Shown here: positions 1-6,936 of the stretch, in pieces | How the letters are laid out: every line of letters starts with the position of its first letter | How positions within the stretch are numbered: position 1 is the first letter of the stretch | Assembly: GCA_035646975.1 (NCBI GenBank) | Contig: DASROJ010000007.1 | Span: forward strand, 1-10,995 | Source: DASROJ01 sp035646975 | Lineage (GTDB): Bacteria > Acidobacteriota > Polarisedimenticolia > JACPZX01 > DASXTC01 | Direction of reading: 5' to 3' | DNA length: 10,995 nt | The notes under the pieces: generated by a model | What the model was told of the DNA's origin: nothing | Seen by the model: the letters and a program-made list of their open reading frames with translations, nothing else | Database searches by the model: none | Translations under genes and position numbers: made by a program

Positions 1-959
1 ATATAGCTGTTCTGGGTGGCCCACGGGATGCTCTCCGGGGCCCGCGACTGCAGCTGCACCGCGCTGGTCGAGATACTGGCGTCGAGAATGGCCGTGGTGG
101 CGCCCCAGTGGACGTTGAATGCGCCATTGGTGCTCAGGTTCGAGCACGACTGCAGCGGTCCGCCCGGGCCCGGGTAGGGGGCCTCGTTGAGCACCATCTT
201 CACCACCCGCTGGGACATCTGTCGGGAGGTCGGCGTGGTGACCCAGGTGGAGCCGACCTTGGCCATCCCGCGGAACTTGGCAGCGGTCACCTTCACGGTG
301 GCGATGCCATAACGGGTCGGCACGCCGTTGACCATGATGACCGGCGGGGCGTAGATGTCGATCCGCTGGATGCGCCCGGTATTGGGCTGATCTGTGAAGA
401 GGGACGCGTTGAGCTGGTCCAGTATGTCCACCGTCCCGGATGTGTTGGGGTCGAGGCTGTTGCTCTGCAGGATCATGTCCGGTCCCGCCTCCGAGCCCAT
501 GTATGCCACGACGCTGTTGCCACGATACGGCTTCTCGAAGAATGAGAGATACGCCGTGGCGTTCGGGTCGACCGTCAGCCCCTGCCTGAAATAGGGCCTG
601 CCGCTCGTTCCGTCGGCGAGGACATCCACCGTGTTGGGGTCGTTGTCATGGTCGAACAGCCGCTGTGTCCGATCGTAGTAGGTGCTGTTCCTCAGGTCGT
701 ACGTATTGAGAAACTTGAACTGCAGGGTGGAGATCACCGACGGCAGCCCCATGGTCGGCCGGTCGAAGACGGCCTTGATCATCTTGGCCCCGGTCTCCGA
801 CACGAACAGGAGCTGGTCCGAGTCGCGCTGATTCTGCGCGATCAGGTTCTCCGTGTCGGCCATGAAGAGGTAGGACAGCCCGAGCAGCGTCAGGATCACC
901 ATCACCATCATGGAGATCAGCAGCGCCGATCCGTTTTCGACGTTCGGATTCCTCGTCAT
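1..959 (-). CDS. pilX: PilX-like minor pilin (3' part beyond window)
   Basis: Probable minor pilin of the type IV pilus tip complex. From ATG at 959 the frame is open to the window edge, giving at least 319 residues with no stop. The N-terminus (VENG, then SALLISMMVMVILTLLGLS) matches the PilX N-terminal pattern: a short basic leader, a Gly before the cleavage point at residue 10, and one hydrophobic helix at about 11-33. Position +5 of the mature protein is Ile, not Glu; GspK and some PilX proteins also lack this Glu and sit at the tip. The globular part has no motif I recognise, except three Asp-Pro-Asn triplets and one Cys. It is already longer than classical PilX (about 200 residues). It starts 10 bases after the preceding stop, with GAGG at 968-971. 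Last gene visible in the minor pilin operon. Confidence 0.8.
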   Translation of the reverse strand, partial: MTRNPNVENGSALLISMMVMVILTLLGLSYLFMADTENLIAQNQRDSDQLLFVSETGAKMIKAVFDRPTMGLPSVISTLQFKFLNTYDLRNSTYYDRTQRLFDHDNDPNTVDVLADGTSGRPYFRQGLTVDPNATAYLSFFEKPYRGNSVVAYMGSEAGPDMILQSNSLDPNTSGTVDILDQLNASLFTDQPNTGRIQRIDIYAPPVIMVNGVPTRYGIATVKVTAAKFRGMAKVGSTWVTTPTSRQMSQRVVKMVLNEAPYPGPGGPLQSCSNLSTNGAFNVHWGATTAILDASISTSAVQLQSRAPESIPWATQNSY

Positions 960-969
960 TGGTCCCACC

Positions 970-3708
970 TCACAGTATGCAGTTCGGATCGCTGGACGGA
1001 TCGCACGAGACCAGGCTCAGCGGGTTGGTGACCACAGTGATGTTGCACCGGCCCGTGCCGCTGGTTGACGGCAGCGTGTAGAAGAACCCGGTGTCGATCG
1101 ATTCACCGACGTTTATGCTGCCGACCTTGTTGAGCATCGGCTTGGTGAACCTGTACCGGAGCCGCACGGGATTGGAGTTGTTGTTGCCGGCCAGCAGCTG
1201 GAGCGCCGGCGCCAGCGGGCTCACCGAAAAGTCCATCGTCGCGATGGGATTGGCATTGGGACTCAGATCAAACACCCGGTTCGACGTGAGCGCGTCGAAG
1301 ATGTTGAATTCGAATACGTCGAGCTGCGCGTTCTGGCCGGCGTTGTTTGTCCAGTCGACCCCAATCTGGGTGATCGACACGTCGGCGCCGCAATTGTTGA
1401 TGATGTCGAAGAACAACTCGTTGTTCTTCAGCGAGCCGGTTGTCGGCGAGATGCTCGGAGTGCTCGAGCTGATGCAGCAGGCGATCGACCCCGTGACAGT
1501 CTTGGTCGTCGACACGGTGTCGGTGCAGCCGCTGGCATTGGTGACATATCCGTCGAATACATAGCTCTGACCCGGCGAAGCGGACGAGGCGTTCCAGGTG
1601 TACTGGTACGGCGACGTGTTGTCGGTCTGGTTGGACATCACGGTCCCGGTGAGTGCGTTCTTGATGACGAGCTGAGTGGACGTCACGGTGACACCGCCGC
1701 TCGCCGACAAGGTGATCGTCTGCGTGCCGGTGATTGGATTGCCGCCCGGGCTCACGCTCATCGAGGAGGAGCCGCCGAAGGAGCACTTGTCCGCCTGGTC
1801 GGGCAGAGACAGGGCGCTCTCGTTGCCCACGCAGTCGTCCAGAGCCGAGACCCTGTAATACCAGGTATTGCCGGGCGGCGCGTTGGGCACATTGGGGTCC
1901 TGGAACTGCGGCGACGCGGGATTCGAGACCACGCCGCTGAACACCACGGAGTAGAGCGCGAGGTTCGGATCCGCGGCGGACGGCACCGCGGCGCGGTACA
2001 CCTTGTACTTGTCGATGACGATTGGCACCGGCGTGGACGCGACATTCTGCGACACACGGTTCCAGGTCACGGTCTGCAGTCCCAGACCCATGTCCGTGGC
2101 GTTGACGGTCGTGGGGGCTGCCGGTTTGGCGCTGGCGATGGAGGCGCCGTCACCGGCCGCCGACACCGCACCGAGCTTGGCGCAGAAGTCTTCGCCGAGC
2201 GCCTTGTAATAGTAAGAACGACAGTTCACGATGTTGGTATCGCTGAGTGTGTTCGTGGTGGCCGTGATGGTGTTGGCGTCCCATGCCTGGATCACCTGCC
2301 CCGGGACGTTCGGATCGAAACCGGCGGTAGCACCCTTGAAGACGCGATACCCCTTCAGGTCGCGGATCGGATAGGGAGAATCGTCGCAGCTCAGGTTCGT
2401 GGTGTTGCCGGAGATCCCGGCCCAGACCAGGTTCACCTGGTTGTTGACCGCGGCGCGCACCGCGCCCGCGTCACCGGTGGCTGCCATGCCGGTCACCTGC
2501 GCCGGTGTCGTCGTGTCCGTGGGCGTGGACGGCCCGACCGTCACGTTGGCGCTCTGGTTGCCGGTCATGTCGATCGATCGGACGGCGTAGTAATAAGCGC
2601 CCGTGAGCCCCGAGATGTAGTAGTTGAGCCCCGTGGTCGAGATGACGTTGGTCAGGTTGGAGAGGGAGGTGCCCCAGCTCACCGTGTAGCTGTTGACGTC
2701 GGGTGAACCGCCGGTCTGCCATTTCAGGTAGGTGCCGTTGCAGTGCCCCTGGCAGGCGGTGAAGCTCGCCGGCGCGTTCGGGTCGGTCAGGTCGATGTCG
2801 ACCACGCCCTTCATTCCCATGTTCCGGGGTGTCACGTCGGTGGCCAGGGTGAACTTGCGATAGTGCCTGGTCAGCACGTTGGGATCGGTCGGGTCGATGT
2901 AGGCCAGATCGGGGTCCTCGGTCATGCCGACGACGTTGATGCCGATCTTCGAGACACTGGCTCGCTTGTTGATGCTGTTCGGATCGTCGGCGCCGCCCAC
3001 CGCCGTCAGCACGTTGCCCGCACCGTCGTAATAGGTGAAGCTCAACGACTTGATGTTGTCCGCCACCGGCTGTTTGATCACCGTGGTGCTGTTGGGCGAC
3101 ACGATGTACCGGTAAAGGGTGTATGGAGCGGTGACCTGCGCCAGGTCGACGTTGCTCACGGTGACCGTTTCCTTGGTTCCGTTTCGGGGCACGCCCACGA
3201 CATCGGCCACGAAGCTGATGCTGGTGCCGCCGGTGCCGGATGGCTTGCCCAGGGCGTAGGTCACGATCTCGTCATTGCCGGTGCTGACCGTGCGAAACGT
3301 CATGCTGGCGCCGCCAAGCGTCGACTCGGGGGTAGTGCGCGCTGTGGCGTCTTCGAAGTCGTAGTCGCCCCGCACCGTGATGGCGTTGTTCCACATTCCC
3401 TCGAGCTGTTCGTCGGGACGGTTGGGGTCGCCGTCAGGGTTGTAATTGAACCCGGCCATGCGCACGTCGGCAACCATCCGGTCGAACGCCACGCGCGTGT
3501 TCTGCTGCTCGTTGGCGGCGTTCTCGCTCATCTTGAATGAGTGCTGGAGGCCGTCGTAGACGGAGAACACCACGATGAAGACGATGGCCATGACCGTGAC
3601 GGCCACCAGGATCTCGGCCAGGGTAAAGCCGCGCTCCGATCGCCGCCGCGCTTCGAAATTCGGCGCCGATGCTGTTGTGCCCGCGTGATGTCTCATGGTT
3701 CGTCTCAC
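970..3708 (-). CDS. Giant PilW-like prepilin with fibronectin III domains
   Basis: Predicted pseudopilin of 912 residues, anchored in the inner membrane and then incorporated in the pilus, probably at the tip. The leader ends RRRSERG27, with FTLAE at 28-32, so Glu is at +5; the hydrophobic helix is about 28-50. A PilW-like pilin domain (to about 305) includes MVADVRMAGF at 78-87. Three fibronectin type III-like domains follow at about 310-392, 402-525 and 530-640; the second and third share a YRVF/YKVY strand and a YYYKA/YYRVSA strand. An Ig-like domain lies near 648-740 and an unrecognised C-terminal region at 745-912. There are 14 Cys, all after residue 318. Usual PilW is about 270-350 residues, so over 550 are extra. 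The GTG start is chosen for AGGAGG eight bases upstream; the in-frame ATG at 3696 is too far from it. Adhesin or binding role is inference. Confidence 0.82.
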   Translation of the reverse strand: MRRTMRHHAGTTASAPNFEARRRSERGFTLAEILVAVTVMAIVFIVVFSVYDGLQHSFKMSENAANEQQNTRVAFDRMVADVRMAGFNYNPDGDPNRPDEQLEGMWNNAITVRGDYDFEDATARTTPESTLGGASMTFRTVSTGNDEIVTYALGKPSGTGGTSISFVADVVGVPRNGTKETVTVSNVDLAQVTAPYTLYRYIVSPNSTTVIKQPVADNIKSLSFTYYDGAGNVLTAVGGADDPNSINKRASVSKIGINVVGMTEDPDLAYIDPTDPNVLTRHYRKFTLATDVTPRNMGMKGVVDIDLTDPNAPASFTACQGHCNGTYLKWQTGGSPDVNSYTVSWGTSLSNLTNVISTTGLNYYISGLTGAYYYAVRSIDMTGNQSANVTVGPSTPTDTTTPAQVTGMAATGDAGAVRAAVNNQVNLVWAGISGNTTNLSCDDSPYPIRDLKGYRVFKGATAGFDPNVPGQVIQAWDANTITATTNTLSDTNIVNCRSYYYKALGEDFCAKLGAVSAAGDGASIASAKPAAPTTVNATDMGLGLQTVTWNRVSQNVASTPVPIVIDKYKVYRAAVPSAADPNLALYSVVFSGVVSNPASPQFQDPNVPNAPPGNTWYYRVSALDDCVGNESALSLPDQADKCSFGGSSSMSVSPGGNPITGTQTITLSASGGVTVTSTQLVIKNALTGTVMSNQTDNTSPYQYTWNASSASPGQSYVFDGYVTNASGCTDTVSTTKTVTGSIACCISSSTPSISPTTGSLKNNELFFDIINNCGADVSITQIGVDWTNNAGQNAQLDVFEFNIFDALTSNRVFDLSPNANPIATMDFSVSPLAPALQLLAGNNNSNPVRLRYRFTKPMLNKVGSINVGESIDTGFFYTLPSTSGTGRCNITVVTNPLSLVSCDPSSDPNCIL

Positions 3709-3828
3709 GTGCTGTTCCTCCTGTGCTCTTGCCTCGTCCGGGCTTCGGGGTAGGGTCCCGCGGCACGGTGTGGAACGGAGGCTCCTCTTCTCACAAGCGT
3801 CGCCATGCTTACCGATGGTCACCAAGGG
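3709..3828 (-). other. 120-base gap between PilV-like and PilW-like genes
   Basis: This gap inside the minor pilin operon holds the PilW ribosome binding site and, at its upstream edge, one copy of the direct repeat TGGTGACC; the other copy overlaps the PilV stop. I find no convincing promoter, no sigma-54 element and no terminator in it. The frame of the following gene stays open across it, but the encoded extension has no pilin leader character. Confidence 0.5.
3717..3722 (-). promoter_or_regulatory. Ribosome binding site deciding the PilW-like start
   Basis: AGGAGG on the minus strand ends eight bases before GTG at 3708. The in-frame ATG at 3696 lies 20 bases away. The open frame extends upstream only to a TTG at 3825 with no Shine-Dalgarno sequence. 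The site therefore selects the GTG. Confidence 0.75.
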
Positions 3829-4302
3829 TCACCAGCGGACGTTCTCGAGCTTGACGCTGCGGGTCCTCCGCAGCTCCTTCCAGCCCAGGGTGATGCTCAC
3901 CCTTATCCCTTCGCCCGTTGCGAAGGTGGTTGGCGTGGCCGTTCCCCCAATCGGGATCATCGTCACGACCGCGTAGCCCTGGTAGAGTTTCGAGCGGATG
4001 TTTCCGCCCCAGGTCGTGTTGGCCACGCTGCCCGACACACGTGTATCCGATGTGACCGACGTCGCGTTCGGGTCGGGGCTCGCGCCCTGCAGGAAGAGAT
4101 AAACCCCGGAGTACGACTGCTTGTTGATGTCTTCCATCATGTCCTGGCCCAGCGCGGTCGCCTGCGTGAGCTCCTTGCCCGACTTCACGTAGGTGCCGCC
4201 GAGCACGAACATCGAGCAGACGGCCACCATGACGCCGGCCATCAGGCCGAGAGCGACGAGCACCTCGATCAGGCTGAATCCGGCTTCCTTGTTACTCGCC
4301 AT
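3829..4302 (-). CDS. pilV: PilV-like type IV minor prepilin
   Basis: Minor pilin of 157 residues, expected to be processed by the prepilin peptidase and to join the priming or tip complex. The leader is very short (MASNKEAG, cleavage after Gly8). It is followed by FSLIEVLVALGLMAGVMVAV, a canonical class III signal with Glu at +5 and a helix of about 20 residues. The sequence LIEVLVAL is typical of PilV/GspI-like proteins. The C-terminal part is beta-rich and holds one DPN triplet (residues 77-79). ATG at 4302 is preferred because AGGGAGG lies eight bases upstream. Two earlier ATGs (4338, 4335) overlap the FimT stop and would add a 12- or 11-residue extension without a good ribosome site. It is second in the minor pilin operon, 32 bases after FimT. 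PilV versus another minor pilin class rests on order and N-terminus only. Confidence 0.8.
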   Translation of the reverse strand: MASNKEAGFSLIEVLVALGLMAGVMVAVCSMFVLGGTYVKSGKELTQATALGQDMMEDINKQSYSGVYLFLQGASPDPNATSVTSDTRVSGSVANTTWGGNIRSKLYQGYAVVTMIPIGGTATPTTFATGEGIRVSITLGWKELRRTRSVKLENVRW

Positions 4303-4334
4303 GCTCGTGCCCTCCCTGGTGCCTGCCGGCCGCA

Positions 4335-4847
4335 TCATCGGACGAACTTCACGCCGACCTTGCCGGCGACAGAAAACGTGAGCGTGTACTGGTCGGTCCT
4401 TCCGCTGCCGATCATCCGGGTCATTCTCACGAAGTTCGATGTCGGGTTCAGATCGTCCGGTGTCGACGGATTCGCCACCGTGCCGTTCTGATTGAGCGTG
4501 AAGGTGAGCGGCCCCGTTGGCGTGGTGGCGACGGTGATTTCCTTGTAGAGCTTGAAGGTCTGCGTCGTGGCCGGCTTGCCGGGTATCGTATAGTTGAGCG
4601 TGTAGCTGTTCGCCGGTGACGGATTGATCGTCAGAGTGACCGGCAGCCGCTGCGACACGGCGATCTGCCTTGCCGTGCGCATGTGGCCGGTCAGCTGGTC
4701 GGCTGCGCTGTGGATCCGGTAGGCCCTGTAGAACGTTCCGACGTTGGGCACGAACACCGCCGCGCACAACCCGATGATCACCACGACCACCAGGATTTCC
4801 GACAGGCTGAAACCCGCCTCTCCCCTGTATCTCGTTTTCAGAGTCAT
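4335..4847 (-). CDS. fimT: FimT/GspH-like minor prepilin
   Basis: Pseudopilin of 170 residues that opens the minor pilin operon. The leader MTLKTRYRGEAG is basic and ends in Gly12; FSLSEILVVVVIIGL follows, so Glu is at +5, and the hydrophobic helix spans about 13-34. The amphipathic stretch after the helix (ADQLTGHMRTARQIAVSQRLPV) is the typical FimT/GspH pattern of SA..L...L..AR..A..R..PV. The C-terminus is beta-rich and ends GKVGVKFVR, where GspH-like domains usually have a Gly-containing final strand. The ATG is fixed by GAGGAG six bases upstream. The gene lies about 20 bases after the predicted start point of a sigma-54 promoter. FimT or FimU-type proteins are usually the first gene of such operons, which agrees with the order here. 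Confidence 0.85.
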   Translation of the reverse strand: MTLKTRYRGEAGFSLSEILVVVVIIGLCAAVFVPNVGTFYRAYRIHSAADQLTGHMRTARQIAVSQRLPVTLTINPSPANSYTLNYTIPGKPATTQTFKLYKEITVATTPTGPLTFTLNQNGTVANPSTPDDLNPTSNFVRMTRMIGSGRTDQYTLTFSVAGKVGVKFVR

Positions 4848-4876
4848 CTGGCGCTCCTCAGGACGAGGAGGCTTAG

Positions 4877-4892
4877 TGCAAGGCTGCTGCCA
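4877..4892 (-). promoter_or_regulatory. Predicted sigma-54 (-24/-12) promoter of the minor pilin operon
   Basis: On the minus strand the sequence reads TGGCAG-CAGCC-TTGCA. It differs from the consensus TGGCAC-N5-TTGCA at one base, and the GG and GC doublets are exactly spaced. The -12 GC is at 4879-4878, so transcription should begin near 4864-4868, leaving a leader of about 20 bases that holds GAGGAG and then the FimT ATG at 4847. The fit of promoter, leader length and ribosome site supports a real element. Sigma-54 promoters need an NtrC-type activator. The histidine kinase just upstream is of the type that phosphorylates such activators (PilS/PilR is the precedent), but no activator gene is in the window. 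Confidence 0.75.
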
Positions 4893-4989
4893 CGAGGCGG
4901 CGCGTTGTCGGCTTTTCGATTTGAACCGGTTGTCCGTCAGCGGGTTGGAGCGCTTCGTCGGAGGCGAAACCTCGCGGTGACGGCCTGTC

Positions 4990-5010
4990 TCCGCCGCCGG
5001 GGGCAGCGGA
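4990..5010 (-). terminator. GC-rich hairpin after the kinase gene, possible terminator
   Basis: TCCGCTGCC-CCC-GGCGGCGGA forms a 9-base-pair stem with one G-U pair and a three-base loop. It begins 18 bases after the kinase stop at 5028. No U-run follows, so it is not a classical intrinsic terminator. It may protect the 3' end of the upstream transcript, assist termination in another way, or be fortuitous in GC-rich DNA. Its place between the two operons argues for a 3'-end role. Confidence 0.4.
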
Positions 5011-5027
5011 ATGTGCCACCAAAAGCC

Positions 5028-6926
5028 TCAGACCGGCAGTCCACGTGTCTGCGTCGGCAGCGTGATCGCGAAACGGGCGCCGCCGGTTTCCGCGTTGCCG
5101 GCGGAGATCGCCCCGTCATGACAGACCACGGCCTTCTGCGCCAGCGCGAGGCCGAGCCCGGTGCCCGATGCCTTGGTGGTGACGAACGGCGTGAAGAGCC
5201 GGCCGAGCACCTCGGGCGGTATGCCGGTGCCCGAGTCGGCCACTTCGATGCGCACCTGCTCGCCTCCTTCTTCGATCGAACCGGTCACCGTCACCAGACC
5301 GCTCTGGGATGGGATCGCCTCCACGGCGTTGCGCAGCAGGTTGCCGAAGGCCTGACGCAGCAACCCCTCGTCGGCGCGGATGGCCGTGGGCCACTCCCCC
5401 TCGATGATGATCGCCACTCCCGGGCGGCCCAGATCGCGCGTGGTTGACAGCGCCACGTCGGTCATCACCGCGCGCGGGTCCCAGTCGGTGGCCTGGATCG
5501 TCGCCGGTCTGGCGTAACGAAGGAACTCGTCCACGATCCGTCCGATCGACTGCACTTCGCGCGCGATGGCCGTCGCGTGCTCGGAGTCCCCCTGACGGGT
5601 GATCAGCCGCGCGTACCCGAGAATCGTGGCCAGGGAGTTTCTGAATTCATGCGCGATACCGGCCGACAGCGTTCCGAGCCCCGCGAGATTCTCCTTCAGT
5701 CTCACCCGATCCTGCAGCCCGCGTATCTCGGTCAGGTCGGAAAAAAGACAGAACACGCCACCGCGCGCTTCGGCGGTGCCGGGCAGCCTGGAAATCGTCA
5801 CGCCGAGGTGGGCCAGCTCGTTGGATCGCCCGCCGGCCGCCACGTAGGGGACGACTTCGCGCGACCGGGCGTGGCCCGACTCCACGCCGTCGCGAAGGAT
5901 TCCGAGCAGCTCCGGTGACGAAGCGAACACTTCCTTGTAATCGCGGCCCACGATGCGATCGCGCGTGGCCCCGAGAATCGCTTCGCCGGCGGGGTTCAGC
6001 TGCCTGATTCCGCCGTCCGGCCCCACGATCAGGACGCCGCTCGTCAGCCCGTCGAGCATCTCCTGGCTCAGCGCGCCGGTGTCTTCGTGGCTGGAGAGCG
6101 CGCGCATCCTGTCCAGCTCACGCTCCTGGTCCTTGAGTTTGTCGATCACGCCGCGAAACGAGGAGATCAGGTCGGCCGGATCATCCAGAGGCCCCTGCGT
6201 CTCGCGGGATTCGATCCGAAGCGCCGTCTCCCGCAGCGCCCGGTACGGCCGCAGCACCCACCGCACGAAGAGAAAGACCAGCCCGAGCACGACGAATCCC
6301 GCGATGGCCTGGGTCCAGGCGAGGAACCGAATCTGCCGGGCCACGGTGCGCACCCCGATGACTTCATGCCCCGTCTTGAGCAGCAGCCCCGGGCCTGCCG
6401 GGCCCGGCTCCAGCGGAAGAAAAAGAAGCACTTCGCCCCGGTCGCTGCCGTACTCGGAGTCGTCCTCGCCCTGCGGGACGGGGGCGGTGGGCTCGCGCAT
6501 CACGGCGCCGCCGCCCGCCATCGCTCCCAGCCCGGTGAGCGCCACGCCGGCCGCCTGCGGGTCCACCACCCCGAGGCGCCACTGCTGCGTGGTGGCCACC
6601 ACGCGCCCCTGCAGGTCGACGATCTCCACGGAGGCCAGCGAGTAGGCTCGCGCCAGGTCGCGCAGCCGCGCGGTGGACTCGGCCACTGCGGCGGGGTCGA
6701 TCGCTCCGTCGGGGAGGCGCAATCGATGCGGCAGAGCCGACTCGGTCACTTCCCGCTGCACGGCGTGGGCCGACGCCGCCACGCGGCTTTCGGCCTCCTC
6801 GATCAGCAGCGCCCGCGAGCGGTACAGGACGTTGAGACCCACCACGCCGGTGGCGACGAGGAACAGAACGAGCAGCACGAGGAACAGCTTGACCTGGTTC
6901 TCGTATCCCTGGACCCGGATGTCCAT
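5028..6926 (-). CDS. PilS/NtrB-type membrane sensor histidine kinase
   Basis: Sensor kinase of 632 residues. Membrane segments lie at about 12-34 and 203-225 and enclose a periplasmic domain of roughly 165 residues. A PAS domain spans about 286-400 (GVLIVGPDGGIRQLNPAGEA). The dimerisation and phosphoacceptor box is GIAHEFRNSLATILGYA, with His426. The ATPase domain shows the N box FGNLLRNAVEAI (524-535), G1 DSGTGIP (564-570), F box LFTPFVTTK and G2 GTGLGLALAQ. All key residues are present, so it should be active. It starts 10 bases after the prepilin peptidase gene, with AGGGG seven bases before the ATG. No response regulator is adjacent; the next element downstream is a sigma-54 promoter. The kinase type and position suggest control of pilus genes through an NtrC-family regulator encoded elsewhere. 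Signal unknown. Confidence 0.9.
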   Translation of the reverse strand: MDIRVQGYENQVKLFLVLLVLFLVATGVVGLNVLYRSRALLIEEAESRVAASAHAVQREVTESALPHRLRLPDGAIDPAAVAESTARLRDLARAYSLASVEIVDLQGRVVATTQQWRLGVVDPQAAGVALTGLGAMAGGGAVMREPTAPVPQGEDDSEYGSDRGEVLLFLPLEPGPAGPGLLLKTGHEVIGVRTVARQIRFLAWTQAIAGFVVLGLVFLFVRWVLRPYRALRETALRIESRETQGPLDDPADLISSFRGVIDKLKDQERELDRMRALSSHEDTGALSQEMLDGLTSGVLIVGPDGGIRQLNPAGEAILGATRDRIVGRDYKEVFASSPELLGILRDGVESGHARSREVVPYVAAGGRSNELAHLGVTISRLPGTAEARGGVFCLFSDLTEIRGLQDRVRLKENLAGLGTLSAGIAHEFRNSLATILGYARLITRQGDSEHATAIAREVQSIGRIVDEFLRYARPATIQATDWDPRAVMTDVALSTTRDLGRPGVAIIIEGEWPTAIRADEGLLRQAFGNLLRNAVEAIPSQSGLVTVTGSIEEGGEQVRIEVADSGTGIPPEVLGRLFTPFVTTKASGTGLGLALAQKAVVCHDGAISAGNAETGGARFAITLPTQTRGLPV

Positions 6927-6936
6927 TTCTTGTCCC

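Larger units (their letters stand above)
4848..5027 (-). other. Intergenic control region between kinase and minor pilin operons
   Basis: These 180 bases are the only substantial non-coding stretch and mark the operon boundary. In transcription order they contain the GC-rich hairpin (5010-4990), the palindrome AACCGGTT (4931-4924), two GACAAC direct repeats 25 bases apart (4934-4929 and 4909-4904), the sigma-54 core promoter (4892-4877) and the FimT ribosome site (4859-4854). The palindrome and repeats lie at a distance where an enhancer-binding activator could act, but neither matches a site I know. Confidence 0.6.

Noticed and set aside
870..930. Run of His codons (HHHHH) in a plus-strand reading frame
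   Set aside because: It is the antisense of the Met/Val-rich membrane helix of the PilX-like gene; there is no ribosome site and no homology in that frame.
3709..3825. N-terminal extension of the PilW-like gene to a TTG at 3825
   Set aside because: No ribosome site precedes the TTG, and the extra 39 residues would make an improbable leader of 66 residues. AGGAGG fits the GTG at 3708.
4303..4767. Upstream extension of the PilV-like frame into the FimT gene
   Set aside because: The frame is open, but the translation is an Arg/His/Gln-rich shadow of FimT. The prepilin leader and AGGGAGG place the start at 4302.
5003..5018. A second sigma-54-like site, TGGCAC followed by GCTGC, on the minus strand
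   Set aside because: The TGGCAC box is perfect, but the GC doublet is one base too far away and the bases before it do not match; spacing is the critical feature. It also overlaps the GC-rich hairpin.
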